This document shows, in pieces, positions 1 through 8,748 of a stretch of DNA of 64,000 nt. The first letter of the stretch is position 1. Each line of letters opens with the position of its first letter. The notes beneath the pieces were generated by a model, which saw only the letters and a list, made by a program, of their open reading frames with translations, searched no databases and was not told where the DNA came from. The translations under genes and the position numbers were made by a program. The stretch comes from Psychrobacter sp. Pi2-52 (GTDB lineage: Bacteria > Pseudomonadota > Gammaproteobacteria > Pseudomonadales > Moraxellaceae), in NCBI RefSeq assembly GCF_904846705.1, contig NZ_CAJHBS010000011.1, positions 1-64,000 of the forward strand, read 5' to 3'.

Positions 1-175
1 TCAAGATACTGATAGCACGTGTGATCAGGGCATACTAAAATCGTACTTTTTCAACCATTGCTCCAAGGTGTCGCGCTTTCTTAAAAAGGTTGCCTTTTTC
101 AAGATACTGATAGCACGTGTGATCAGGGCATACTAAAATCGTACTTTTTCAACCATTGCTCCAAGGTGTCGCGCT
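1..175. repeat. 77-bp direct tandem repeat, period 98
   Basis: Positions 1-77 and 99-175 are identical as far as I can read, with a 21-base spacer. The first copy begins at the window edge, so the repeat may extend further left. It lies inside the broken hsdR fragment and duplicates the piece that reads RDTLEQWLKKYDF on the minus strand. A slippage or recombination event in a dead gene is the simplest explanation. Confidence 0.9.
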
Positions 176-282
176 CTATGTTTTTACTGCCAGTTGCATA
201 GATAGCGATAGCCTAGCGTATCGGTAAAAAAGCGTATGACACGGTTTTGAGTGAATATTTCTATATCGTCCACGTTACTCAT
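1..282 (-). pseudogene. hsdR: hsdR 5' fragment (type I restriction R subunit), broken
   Basis: Reading the minus strand from the ATG at 282 gives about 32 codons (ending GYRYLCNWQ) that look like the N-terminus of type I restriction HsdR subunits, then an in-frame stop at 184-186. After a one-base frame change the next part reads NIERDTLEQWLKKYDFS, and in another frame ALITRAISILKKA, which continue the usual HsdR N-terminal order. The frame is therefore broken at least twice, and a short stretch after NWQ seems to be missing. A 77-bp piece is duplicated inside it. The start overlaps the stop of the upstream DUF262 gene by 8 bases, suggesting the two were once translationally coupled. Whether further hsdR sequence lies left of position 1 cannot be seen. 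The HsdR assignment rests on recalled family sequence. Confidence 0.7.
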
Positions 283-2530
283 AAGATACACCTGCTAAAT
301 TTAGCCCTTGCAGCATAATATTTAACATTTCAGTTTCATGCTGAGCAATTATTTTTTTATCCCACGCATCTGGTTTACCTTGTATGCAATCAATCATTTT
401 CAGTAGCTTTAAGCTATCGATTTGCCCACTTTGCATATTTCCATTTTGTGAGAAATACTTTACCTTAACATCAGGCATATCATTACTCACACGTGAATTA
501 AGGCTATGGCTAATCAAACATAAATTACCAAAAGAGTGCAACAGTGAATCTTTTGCGTCTTTATCTTCCAAAAATATACTGTCGTTTCGCTTATTTTGTG
601 GATAAAAGTGTTCTACAGAGCTTCTAGCGGTAAAGGTAAACTTAGGATAGTTACCGTTTAACCAAAGCAGATAATCTAAATAATTAAATACAAAAATGTT
701 GCGGATATTGCCATACCTGAGATACTGCTTAATTTGTATACGTAGATTATCAGTACTCAAGTTGTCATGGGTATGTTCAGTCAATAGCTTATTGAAGTCT
801 GAGGTTTGATAAATGATTTTATGATAATCATCAGGTTCATCAGTCAAATAACGCTTTAACATAAAGGCGCGAGCTATCTCTTCTAAATGGTCAAGATACG
901 CTACGCTATTAAGCCCCATTTCACCATGTTTATAATGCTTACAAGCATAATATAAAACGGCATTAAGCCAGTGCTTATAGTTCGTAGTAGGAGTTGAGAC
1001 ATGAAAAGCACTTTGCAACATCACTAGTTTGTCAGTGTCAGTCTCAAAGCTATTTTTGTAGTAGCTGTTTTTTTTATCTTCATTCTTGATTAGCTTATTA
1101 AGCGTCCATTGTCCTTTACTGTCTTGAGTGTTGCGCTTTATTATAAAGTGATCAAAGATAAATTTGCTTTTAAGTAATGAGTATATAAAGGTCTTTACTT
1201 GAGACAAAGGCGTTATCTGATTGTTAGTTTCTATACTTTGCTCAGTATTTGAAGTGTGAGCATTTTCTAAGTTGGATGGTTTTAAGATAAAGGTTTCAAA
1301 CTGGGTTAGCAGCTGTTTGTCATCAAGTGCGATGTCTTTTTTATATGAGGACTGCACGTTAACCATGATTCTCAAAGCATGTAAAAGAAAGCTTGAGAAA
1401 TTCACTAAGCTATAGTAAGTCTCACTATTACCGTCATCTTCTTCTTTATCCGCGGTATTGCTAGGGTTAGGTGGACTGGCAAAACCATTTTCAAGGATGT
1501 GGAAAAGAGAAGGAAGTGGCTTCAATTTATTGTTTTGAGCATCATTGTTACAGTCAGAATACTGTTCATTATCTGGCTGGGAATTGTTAGGATTATCAGA
1601 GTCTTTATATATCCTAAGCAGTTCATCAAAATCTTTAGGCCGCAAAAGAGTTAAATTCTCTGAAAACAACTTAAAGCGTAAAGTAGTATTGAAGCCATAC
1701 TGTACGTATTTATTCATATTGGCACAGGCTTCCCAAACATCATGAATCAAAGCTTTAACTGGTTGTTTGTCCGCAAGCGCTATCTCACTTTCGTTTGCCT
1801 TTTCAATGACTGACAACAAACGTGCTTTAATAATTTCATGCTTCTCTAATTGCTCACCTCGGTTATTCATAACTTCGAAATAATGATTTAAATCCGTTTC
1901 GTCAGGCACAGGTACACGAGCAATCTGTACATATTGAAATAGATAATCACAAAACTCTTGAAGGGTTGTAGTGGGTTGTTGGTTATCATTATTAGGGGAA
2001 ATAAATTTACTTTCCATTACTTCTCTAATAGACGTATAGCCGTTGATAATAGCGGGATTTAGCTTAGCTTCATGAAGGTGCTCATAGGTTTCTAGATTGT
2101 CATTCAGTAGTAACTCTAACGTCTGAGTAGATTTCGGACGGCTTTCAAACTCAATGTTTTGTTCTGTATACCATGACATATCATAGTCGCTATCTATAGT
2201 TGTAAAGTAATTCTTTAGATATATGATTAATAAGCTCAGAGTAGTAAAGCGTTGTTGACCGTCAATAACTTCAAACACTGTACGTTTTGAAGATAGTTGT
2301 GGTCTTTCAAATACTACCAGTGTACCTAGATAATAGTTCTTATGTTCCTTTGAACTTTTCGCATCAATTTGAGCGTCCATAATATCGACAATAAGCTGTT
2401 CAATCTCACTATTGCCCCAAGCATAATTACGCTGATACATCGGAATCAGATAGTGCTCGGTGCCGTTAAGCAGCCCCTTTGGTGTTAGTAGTATCACTTG
2501 CTCGGTTGCGCTCGGATTATAGTTTTTCAT
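275..2530 (-). CDS. DUF262 domain protein (GmrSD/ParB-like), 751 aa
   Basis: The N-terminal region has the DUF262 signature: YQRNYAW near residue 33, followed by IDGQQRFTTL with DGQQR at residues 90-94. DUF262 belongs to the ParB/sulfiredoxin-like fold and in GmrS/BrxU-type restriction proteins carries the NTPase part. Near the C-terminus EHFYPQ followed by FGNLCLISHSLNSR resembles the DUF1524 HNH-like nuclease region, though the first histidine motif is not the classical HxDH. The gene lies 14 bases downstream of a second DUF262 gene and overlaps the hsdR fragment by 8 bases, so the three probably formed one minus-strand transcript. DUF262 proteins are common passengers of type I restriction loci. 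Function as a modification-dependent nuclease is inferred from family only. Confidence 0.85.
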   Translation of the reverse strand: MKNYNPSATEQVILLTPKGLLNGTEHYLIPMYQRNYAWGNSEIEQLIVDIMDAQIDAKSSKEHKNYYLGTLVVFERPQLSSKRTVFEVIDGQQRFTTLSLLIIYLKNYFTTIDSDYDMSWYTEQNIEFESRPKSTQTLELLLNDNLETYEHLHEAKLNPAIINGYTSIREVMESKFISPNNDNQQPTTTLQEFCDYLFQYVQIARVPVPDETDLNHYFEVMNNRGEQLEKHEIIKARLLSVIEKANESEIALADKQPVKALIHDVWEACANMNKYVQYGFNTTLRFKLFSENLTLLRPKDFDELLRIYKDSDNPNNSQPDNEQYSDCNNDAQNNKLKPLPSLFHILENGFASPPNPSNTADKEEDDGNSETYYSLVNFSSFLLHALRIMVNVQSSYKKDIALDDKQLLTQFETFILKPSNLENAHTSNTEQSIETNNQITPLSQVKTFIYSLLKSKFIFDHFIIKRNTQDSKGQWTLNKLIKNEDKKNSYYKNSFETDTDKLVMLQSAFHVSTPTTNYKHWLNAVLYYACKHYKHGEMGLNSVAYLDHLEEIARAFMLKRYLTDEPDDYHKIIYQTSDFNKLLTEHTHDNLSTDNLRIQIKQYLRYGNIRNIFVFNYLDYLLWLNGNYPKFTFTARSSVEHFYPQNKRNDSIFLEDKDAKDSLLHSFGNLCLISHSLNSRVSNDMPDVKVKYFSQNGNMQSGQIDSLKLLKMIDCIQGKPDAWDKKIIAQHETEMLNIMLQGLNLAGVSYE

Positions 2531-2544
2531 AATTTTATTTTTCT

Positions 2545-4026
2545 CTATTTATCAGTCAAATAGTTGAGGTGATCAAATAATTGGTATATGTCGTTATCAG
2601 CTTTTTTATTAGACTCTTTTATGTCATTGCCTCTTAGAGGTTGAACACCAGCGATCCATACTTCTTTAGGCAATGTAGCGTCTTTGATACGTTTGAATAA
2701 CATACCGTCAACTGCATGATTGTCCATCGTTGCGAGTTTTACCGCAAATTGTCTTAAGCGTATTTTGTATGCCCAAATAAACATGATCTCTACAACCTGT
2801 GATAAGTCTTGCATACCAAATTTATCAATATAGTAGATCAAAGTATTATCAAATAAGTTACGAGTATATTTGTCACCCTGACGCCACTTATCACTATAAG
2901 CATCTAATACCTTAATAATGTTCGATGCTCGTTCATTTAAGGTTTGGTCATAGATAGTTACAGAGGAATGGCTGTTTTTATTCTCTGATGCGTGCGCACT
3001 ATCAATCGTTTTCGTACGATCAATAAGCGTATCGTAATATTCAACCATTTCAAAAAAACGACGACCGTTGATTATTTTTTGGTCTAGCTGAAATGGGTAG
3101 TTCATTGCTTGAGCATCAATATGACGTTGCATATTGCTATTATAATCATCGATAAAATGATGCGTGATCATCATAGCTTTTGCATAGTGCGGTAAATTTT
3201 GTTTATGTAGAGACACCCCTTTAAAAATATCTACATGACGACTGGTAAAGTTGCGGGCTGGTTTATGATCTATCCAGCGCTTAATCCTAAATAAATGCTG
3301 ATTAAACAGCCTGTGCAATTCGTCATCTGCCAAGCTTTCCCAATGAGCGACAGTTTGCGCTTTAATATTTGGATTGAGCCGTTTATCATAGGCGCTGAAT
3401 TCACGTAAATGAAAAGCCTTTAATAAGTCATGAGGATACAACTCTTTACCGCGAGAGTTCTGTGAGTCAAAAAACTGAAAGGCTTCTGATTCATCTTCCA
3501 ATATAAAGATGACCACCTCACACTGATTTAGCAGAAAGTCAATATGTTCGATGCTGAGCTCGCCACGGCTTATAATGCGTTGTATCTCTTGAAAGTTCGA
3601 GTGCAAATTATAAATGGATATATCGCTAGCAAACTCTTGTTTTTTAGCTAAGGCTGGCACGGTATTAGCTAGCTCACCTAGTATTTTTCCGATAGCTTTT
3701 ACTTCTTTGGGTTTGGTTGAATGATCAGGATGATAGTTTTTGATAATCGCCATGACGGTAAGCATTAGCGTTAGGGTGCGTTGTTGACCATCGACAATAT
3801 TGAGTACGTCTTTATCATCTTTATCTTGAGACTTATGCAGCACGATAGAGCCAAGGCGATAGGCGGGCTTGTCACATTGCGTCTTAATATCATTGAATAA
3901 GCTTGCGATATTGTGCTGATTCCATTTGTAAGGGCGCTGATACTCAGGAATAGTTAGTAGACATTCACTCAGTAACTGCTTTACTGAGATTATCGTCTTG
4001 TTCTGGAGCGTTATTGATTCACTCAT
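2545..4026 (-). CDS. DUF262 domain protein, 493 aa
   Basis: The N-terminus has IPEYQRPYKW near residues 26-35 and VDGQQRTLTL with DGQQR at residues 79-83, the DUF262 hallmark. The remainder is helical and charged. I see no clear HNH motif, so this protein may supply only the NTPase/DNA-sensing half and its 751-aa neighbour the nuclease-like part. It is the first gene of the minus-strand unit and is transcribed away from the PP2C cassette, sharing a 185-base intergenic region with it. Pairs of one long and one short DUF262 gene next to restriction genes are a recurring arrangement. The pairing as a two-component enzyme is inference. Confidence 0.85.
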   Translation of the reverse strand: MSESITLQNKTIISVKQLLSECLLTIPEYQRPYKWNQHNIASLFNDIKTQCDKPAYRLGSIVLHKSQDKDDKDVLNIVDGQQRTLTLMLTVMAIIKNYHPDHSTKPKEVKAIGKILGELANTVPALAKKQEFASDISIYNLHSNFQEIQRIISRGELSIEHIDFLLNQCEVVIFILEDESEAFQFFDSQNSRGKELYPHDLLKAFHLREFSAYDKRLNPNIKAQTVAHWESLADDELHRLFNQHLFRIKRWIDHKPARNFTSRHVDIFKGVSLHKQNLPHYAKAMMITHHFIDDYNSNMQRHIDAQAMNYPFQLDQKIINGRRFFEMVEYYDTLIDRTKTIDSAHASENKNSHSSVTIYDQTLNERASNIIKVLDAYSDKWRQGDKYTRNLFDNTLIYYIDKFGMQDLSQVVEIMFIWAYKIRLRQFAVKLATMDNHAVDGMLFKRIKDATLPKEVWIAGVQPLRGNDIKESNKKADNDIYQLFDHLNYLTDK

Positions 4027-4130
4027 AATTAGTAATTATCCTTAAATTTACAGAATTATATAATAAACATTAGTTCTTTATATAACCTAGTTTTCATTTG
4101 CTGAAGTAAGATATTTGTCGTTGCTAGTCT

Positions 4131-4179
4131 AGTATAGCGGGCAACCTAGAAAATAAAGTTACAGGTTGATCGCTATACT
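4131..4179. promoter_or_regulatory. Inverted repeat in divergent promoter region
   Basis: Left arm 4131-4147 (AGTATAGCGGGCAACCT) and right arm 4163-4179 (AGGTTGATCGCTATACT) are inverted copies: 9 outer and 5 inner bases match, with three central mismatched positions, around a 15-base spacer. It sits between the minus-strand DUF262 unit and the plus-strand PP2C-WYL cassette, 32 bases before the PP2C start. It could be an operator for the WYL protein encoded two genes downstream, or a chromosomal palindromic repeat. I found no second copy in the window. Confidence 0.5.
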
Positions 4180-4211
4180 GGCCTTTATGATAAACATATA
4201 GGCTTACCATC

Positions 4212-5069
4212 ATGACTGCCGCTAGAAATAATTGTCCTTTAAAAGATACTTCCTCTATCGCACAAGCTTGTGCAATCACTTTTCAAGGTACTGCCAGTAA
4301 TGACCTGCAGCAAGATGCTTTTTTCTTTTTAGACAATTGGTATCAAGAAGACTTAGGAGTGATGGCAGTGACTCCAGTTGCAGTACCCTTCTGCTTAGCA
4401 GTGTCAGATGGCGTCGCAAGCTCTAATCACTCACAGCACTGCTCAAAAGCGGTGATAAAGGCAATCAGACGGTTATGGAACGATCAGAAGAGTGTTACTT
4501 CAGATGATATTCATCAGCTGATTAATCAAACCAAGCATTCAGCTAAGCGTAATGGCGCGGCGGCAACTCTTGCGATGGTTGCCTGTGAGTTAAAGGGTGA
4601 TGGAACCATAAAGGCAACGATAACGCATGTGGGCGACAGTCGTATTTATTGGCTACCTAAAGGTGCATCACAATGGCAGTGCCTGACTCGAGATCATAAC
4701 CTATTGAACGAACTCATTGATCAGCAGGTACAAGAGCAAGGTCGCCAAGTGGAGTTTTCTGACTATAACCGAGAAGGTATGGCAGGGAGTCTATATAGTA
4801 TTACTGAAGGCTTTGCACTGACCACTGATGACAGTTATATCAGCAGTGAAATACCAGAGAGCATCTCTCGAAGGATTAATGTTAATAGCGGCGACTGTCT
4901 TTTGGTTTGTACGGATGGTATTCATGACTTGGTGCCGAGTCGTCATTGGCAACTTGTCAATGCTGAAACCGATTTACAAGCTTGGTTAATCAGTCTCAAG
5001 AACCAAGTTTATGACTCCGATGGCAATGCTTATGACAATGGCACAGCCATTTTGGTTCGTTTTGATTGA
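4212..5069 (+). CDS. PP2C-family serine/threonine phosphatase
   Basis: The 285-aa protein has the metal-binding and catalytic motifs of PP2C phosphatases in order: NDLQQDAF near residues 30-37, AVSDGV near 63-68, HVGDSRIYW near 139-147 followed by LTRDHN, CTDGIHD near 234, and a C-terminal YDNGTAILV. All expected aspartates appear present, so it is probably an active Mg/Mn-dependent phosphoprotein phosphatase. No signal peptide or membrane segment is visible, so it should act in the cytoplasm. It is first in a six-gene plus-strand cassette. No protein kinase is encoded nearby, so the substrate is unknown. The ribosome-binding site before the ATG is weak. Confidence 0.9.
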   Translation: MTAARNNCPLKDTSSIAQACAITFQGTASNDLQQDAFFFLDNWYQEDLGVMAVTPVAVPFCLAVSDGVASSNHSQHCSKAVIKAIRRLWNDQKSVTSDDIHQLINQTKHSAKRNGAAATLAMVACELKGDGTIKATITHVGDSRIYWLPKGASQWQCLTRDHNLLNELIDQQVQEQGRQVEFSDYNREGMAGSLYSITEGFALTTDDSYISSEIPESISRRINVNSGDCLLVCTDGIHDLVPSRHWQLVNAETDLQAWLISLKNQVYDSDGNAYDNGTAILVRFD

Positions 5070-5123
5070 GCCTGTATTTTAATAATGAGTTTGTCATTTC
5101 ATCAGTCTAATAAAGAAGCTACT

Positions 5124-6215
5124 ATGCCTACATATCCAATCGCCAGCTATACAAAGTCAGCACGTCTCTTTGCTTTATATCAAATCCTTCCTCGGAGTGA
5201 AACTGATGCTGTGTCACTCACTGAGCTTATGCAAAACTACGGTGATGATGCTGATAATTATACAAATGAGCGTAAAAACTTAGAGAACGATCTGATTGGC
5301 TTAAATCAAATCTTTAACGATATTTTCTATAGTGACGCCTTAGTCCGAGTGCCAGCATGGGGTAATAATATCAGTGGCAAGACAGCACGGTTTTATATTG
5401 AACCCAGCTTTAGCATCGATGTTATTAACGAGCAAACCGTGTTCTTTTGGGAGATGCTGGATAAATATACCGCAAACTACTTACCAGTATCTTTTAAACA
5501 AGAGATCACAGACAATCTCACTCAATTACGTCGACAGGATAAAGATAAATTTCATCAAAGTCCGCTAGGACAATGGCAAGATCATCTCATCACCTTACCT
5601 AGTATTGTGCAAGCGCCAAAGCTTGATAGTGAAGTGATTGGAAGTATTCATCAGGCTCTGCTACAGAATCGTCAATTACGAATAAGTTATCAAAATAAAT
5701 GGGAAGAAAAACCAGTTCAAAGAGTGGTGTATCCTAAAGGAATGATCTTTATTGACAATATGATCTATCTCACAGGCTTTAATCCTACTGATGATTATAT
5801 CGATGATAATAAACTGCTACAGGAGCATCGCAATTTTGCGGTCAATCGTATTACCGAGGTAGTAGCCATAGATAAGCCAATACCTGACTGGGTAAGGCGA
5901 GACACTTTTTCGTTAAAGAGTTTGCATAAGTTGGGTAGGTTAGAGCCGACTGATAATATCCGTATTAAACTGGTTTTAAAAGTACAAAAGTATGCCTGTC
6001 AGCATTTATACGAGCGTCCATTATCGACAGATCAGAGTATTACGGCTATTGATGACACTTGGAATCAAGTCAGCGCTACAGTTGCTAATACTACGCGTCT
6101 GCAAGATTGGCTGGTAAGTATGTCGCAATTGTCCGTCGTCACTGAACCATTAGAGTTAAAGATAGTTATTCTCGAGCGCCTAGAAAGTGGGATGCAGCTT
6201 TATAACCGTAATTAA
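5124..6215 (+). CDS. WYL-domain transcriptional regulator
   Basis: The protein (about 363 aa from this start) has an N-terminal winged-helix-like region (SARLFALYQILPR, then helices around ERKNLENDL) and a central WYL domain (LRISYQNKW near residue 190, VVYPKGMIFIDNMIYLTGF, then an arginine-rich RNFAVNRITEV segment), followed by a C-terminal extension. WYL regulators, including BrxR of some BREX loci, sense a ligand and control defence genes. The ATG at 5124 is chosen over 5085 because an AAGAAG stretch lies before it and MPTYPIASYTKSARLF looks like a natural start. It is the second gene of the cassette and the best candidate to bind the inverted repeat at 4131-4179. It could also control the BREX operon, but nothing in the sequence shows that. 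Confidence 0.88.
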   Translation: MPTYPIASYTKSARLFALYQILPRSETDAVSLTELMQNYGDDADNYTNERKNLENDLIGLNQIFNDIFYSDALVRVPAWGNNISGKTARFYIEPSFSIDVINEQTVFFWEMLDKYTANYLPVSFKQEITDNLTQLRRQDKDKFHQSPLGQWQDHLITLPSIVQAPKLDSEVIGSIHQALLQNRQLRISYQNKWEEKPVQRVVYPKGMIFIDNMIYLTGFNPTDDYIDDNKLLQEHRNFAVNRITEVVAIDKPIPDWVRRDTFSLKSLHKLGRLEPTDNIRIKLVLKVQKYACQHLYERPLSTDQSITAIDDTWNQVSATVANTTRLQDWLVSMSQLSVVTEPLELKIVILERLESGMQLYNRN

Positions 6216-6242
6216 TGATTTCACTTTAAAGAGGAGCCGAGT

Positions 6243-6917
6243 ATGACAGCAGATAGTATTTTTACAGATAAACAGACTATAAAAAACGATATCAACGAAG
6301 AACGTAATAGTGAGCTTCAGATAGAGCCCATACCTTTAGCTACTTTATATACGCCACAATCAGATAGCTACCGCTTGTCTGAGGTTGGGTTTATCGTTAT
6401 CGAAGATGGCTGGAATGAGCAGTCACTGCTAGCGTTAAAGCAACAAGTCGGCTGCACATTGTTTGCACTACAAACCACAGATAAGCATATTGATAGATTC
6501 GAAGTAATAGACGGGATAATTATTTGCAAAGCGGGAGAAGTTGGACAGGTGATGACAGTTTTTGAATCAGTATTATCTGATTGGGATAAGGTTGGTATAG
6601 ATGTTAATGATATCAAAAGATCCTGCGGAGCTGAAAAGACTGCTAAATTTATACAAGCTAGGGTAACCGGTAAGCCAGACTCAGAACAAGTAAAAAGTGC
6701 CGTTAATCATCTGCTCAATCAAATTCCTGAAGGTCTTAGTATCCAGTATATGATGCTTGATATTGAAAGCGATCATAAGCTATCTCTTGATGAGTTTTTT
6801 AGTATCACAACTGCTGTTGAAAGTCGGATTTCTGATGATTCAGAAGTATTTTACGGCAATAGGATGATTGATAAACCTGACCATTGCTGGATGGGCGCGA
6901 TATATGTGGCAGGTTAG
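6243..6917 (+). CDS. FtsZ C-terminal-domain-like protein without GTPase domain (paralogue 1)
   Basis: The 224-aa protein has a strong GAGGAG ribosome-binding site. Its second half follows the FtsZ C-terminal domain closely: GIDVNDIKR (FtsZ VDFADVRT), FIQARVTG (MMGSGVASG), an A-x-x-x-LL helix, then YMMLDIESDHKLSLDEFFSI (VLVNITAGFDLRLDEFETV), ISDDSEVFYGNRMID and a final AIYVAG. The FtsZ GTPase domain and its GGGTGTG signature are absent. Instead there is a short unique N-terminal region (about 95 aa) with GFIVIEDGWNEQSLLALKQ, which is shared with the paralogue at 8749. No membrane segment is seen. Binding to FtsZ, or forming part of a tubulin-like scaffold, is inference. The similarity was seen by eye from memory of FtsZ and needs a profile search. 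Confidence 0.65.
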   Translation: MTADSIFTDKQTIKNDINEERNSELQIEPIPLATLYTPQSDSYRLSEVGFIVIEDGWNEQSLLALKQQVGCTLFALQTTDKHIDRFEVIDGIIICKAGEVGQVMTVFESVLSDWDKVGIDVNDIKRSCGAEKTAKFIQARVTGKPDSEQVKSAVNHLLNQIPEGLSIQYMMLDIESDHKLSLDEFFSITTAVESRISDDSEVFYGNRMIDKPDHCWMGAIYVAG

Positions 6918-7008
6918 CCTAGCATTAAATACAAATATAGTTTGAGCTACGTTGTGAGTGTGGCAGGTAGGCAAACGCTCATTATGTAAATCGTAAGGAA
7001 TGCAGAAG

Positions 7009-7455
7009 ATGACAACGACAGATAAAGATTTATTTGATGATTTTATTCAAGCTCAAGATGCTATCTATTCACAAGTGATTGAAGAGCTGACCAAAGGTCG
7101 TAAGCGCACGCATTGGATGTGGTTTATCTTTCCACAGGTGAAAGGGTTAGGGCACAGTAAAATGTCTCGACGATTTGCAATAGGTAGTCTGGAGCAAGCA
7201 AAAGCGTATTTGCAGCATGAAGTGCTTGGAGTACGGTTAATAGAGTGTGCTGAATTACTACTATTGCATCCTGATAAAAGTGCTTTAGATATCTTTGGTT
7301 CACCAGACAATCTGAAGCTGCAATCTTCGCTAACATTATTTGCCTTTGCCGCTGGTAACAAATGTGTATTTGAGCAGCTTTTATACCAGTTCTTCGCTGA
7401 CAGTTACGATATAAACACTATCAAGATGCTAAAGCAAATCAATGACCAGCAATAA
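7009..7455 (+). CDS. DUF1810 family protein
   Basis: The 148-aa protein has the recognised DUF1810 pattern: FIQAQDAIYSQVIEEL, RTHWMWFIFPQVKGLG, SRRFAIGSLEQAKAYL, VLGVRLIEC and DIFGSPDNLKLQSSLTLF. It matches the family's typical full length of roughly 140-150 aa. The biochemical role of the family is not established to my knowledge. The ATG at 7009 is preferred to 7000 because AAGGA at 6995-6999 abuts the earlier ATG but is 9 bases from this one. It sits between the first FtsZ-like gene and the nuclease gene on the same strand, so it is probably co-transcribed. DUF1810 genes also occur alone in many bacteria, so its link to the cassette's function is uncertain. Confidence 0.9.
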   Translation: MTTTDKDLFDDFIQAQDAIYSQVIEELTKGRKRTHWMWFIFPQVKGLGHSKMSRRFAIGSLEQAKAYLQHEVLGVRLIECAELLLLHPDKSALDIFGSPDNLKLQSSLTLFAFAAGNKCVFEQLLYQFFADSYDINTIKMLKQINDQQ

Positions 7456-7491
7456 CGCCGAACATAACCGAACGAGGTTTTAAAAGGAAAT

Positions 7492-8742
7492 ATGAGTATG
7501 AGTACCGTGCAAAGTTTAATCAATGATGTGAGCCAAAAGATTAATGCACTAGAGACGGCGCAAGCACTCTATAGCCGCCAGCTTTCACCAGATTTTAGTA
7601 CTTTTGATTATATTAATACCGATGAATTAGGGCTTAGTCGTATTTTGGCGGCTCTGCTTGATCCTAAAGGAAGTCATGCTCAGCAAGAAAGCTTTTTAAG
7701 GTTGTTTGTTGAGCATTGTTTACCTGTTATATGTAAAGATGATAACTGGCAGATTTTCCTTAATAACCTTGAGAAAACAGAAGTTTTTCTTGAAGAGATA
7801 ACGGGAAAAAGTAACACCCAGCGTCGTATGGATATTTACTTAAGATGTCAGGTAGGTGATGACAGCTATGGTATTTGTATCGAAAATAAACCTTATGCAG
7901 CAGATCAGCTTGACCAAATGAAAGATTATGCTACTGAACTTGAAAATAGAAAACACAAGCATTGGCATCTTGTTTATCTAAACGAAAATAATGACGTACC
8001 AAGCGAATATAGCGTTGATACTACAACTTTAGAAGATTGGATAATCGGTAATCAATATAGTCATCTCAGGTTTAGCGATCTGGTTGGTTGGCTCAAAGCG
8101 TGTCAAGTAGAATGCCAAAATCATAGTGTCAGTGAATTTATTGCACAGCTAACTAAGTTTATTCAAAAACAGTTTATGGGAATAGAAGATATGAATGAAG
8201 ACAACGCAATTTTAGATATCATTAAACAGAGTGCAGCCACTATTGATGCCAGTATCAAGGTATCTAACACTGTAGATCGAATGAAGAAAGAGCTGATAGC
8301 TAAGTTAAAAATAGATTTGTTAGCAAAATATAAAAAAACTGATTACGAATTAGATATTAGTTATATCGGCGAGGGCAGAAGATACGAACAGGTTAGATTC
8401 ATAATTCCTGGCTACGATATGGGTTGGGTTTGCTTCGAGTTTGATAATGCAGGGTTTGATCGTCCAATTTTAGGAATTAAGTTCACTTCTGTAGAAGCCG
8501 CGAAAGCGTGTCCACATACAGAAAATATGAAAACGGTACTGAATACGATGCTGACTGATGAAAAAGTGAGCTCTTCTGCTCAATGGCCTGCTTACTATTA
8601 CTTTGATCCGCAGGATTGGAAAGGTTCGAGTGAGGCATGGTTAATGATAGATGAAAGCACGATGGCAGATAAAATTTTGGAAGAAATGGACACAGTGTTT
8701 CAGATTTTAAATGATAACCATTTATTGAATGAAAAGTTCTAA
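7492..8742 (+). CDS. PD-(D/E)XK nuclease superfamily protein
   Basis: The 416-aa protein has the layout of the PDDEXK_4 group: E45 in DELGLSRILAALLDP, D114 in RRMDIYL, then E131 and K133 in ICIENKPYAADQLDQMKDY, which form the nuclease core, followed by a beta strand HLVYLNEN. The C-terminal half (from about residue 240) is a mixed domain of unknown role with YDMGWVCFEF and PAYYYFDPQDW. The catalytic set looks intact, so DNA cleavage is likely, and defence nucleases of this family are frequent in such islands. AAAGGA lies just before the ATG. It is followed after 6 bases by the second FtsZ-like gene, so the two are tightly linked in one transcript. Confidence 0.88.
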   Translation: MSMSTVQSLINDVSQKINALETAQALYSRQLSPDFSTFDYINTDELGLSRILAALLDPKGSHAQQESFLRLFVEHCLPVICKDDNWQIFLNNLEKTEVFLEEITGKSNTQRRMDIYLRCQVGDDSYGICIENKPYAADQLDQMKDYATELENRKHKHWHLVYLNENNDVPSEYSVDTTTLEDWIIGNQYSHLRFSDLVGWLKACQVECQNHSVSEFIAQLTKFIQKQFMGIEDMNEDNAILDIIKQSAATIDASIKVSNTVDRMKKELIAKLKIDLLAKYKKTDYELDISYIGEGRRYEQVRFIIPGYDMGWVCFEFDNAGFDRPILGIKFTSVEAAKACPHTENMKTVLNTMLTDEKVSSSAQWPAYYYFDPQDWKGSSEAWLMIDESTMADKILEEMDTVFQILNDNHLLNEKF

Positions 8743-8748
8743 TTATCA

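Noticed and set aside
1..175. CRISPR array at the left edge
   Set aside because: Only two copies of 77 bases with a 21-base spacer, inside an hsdR fragment; this is a tandem duplication, not a CRISPR.
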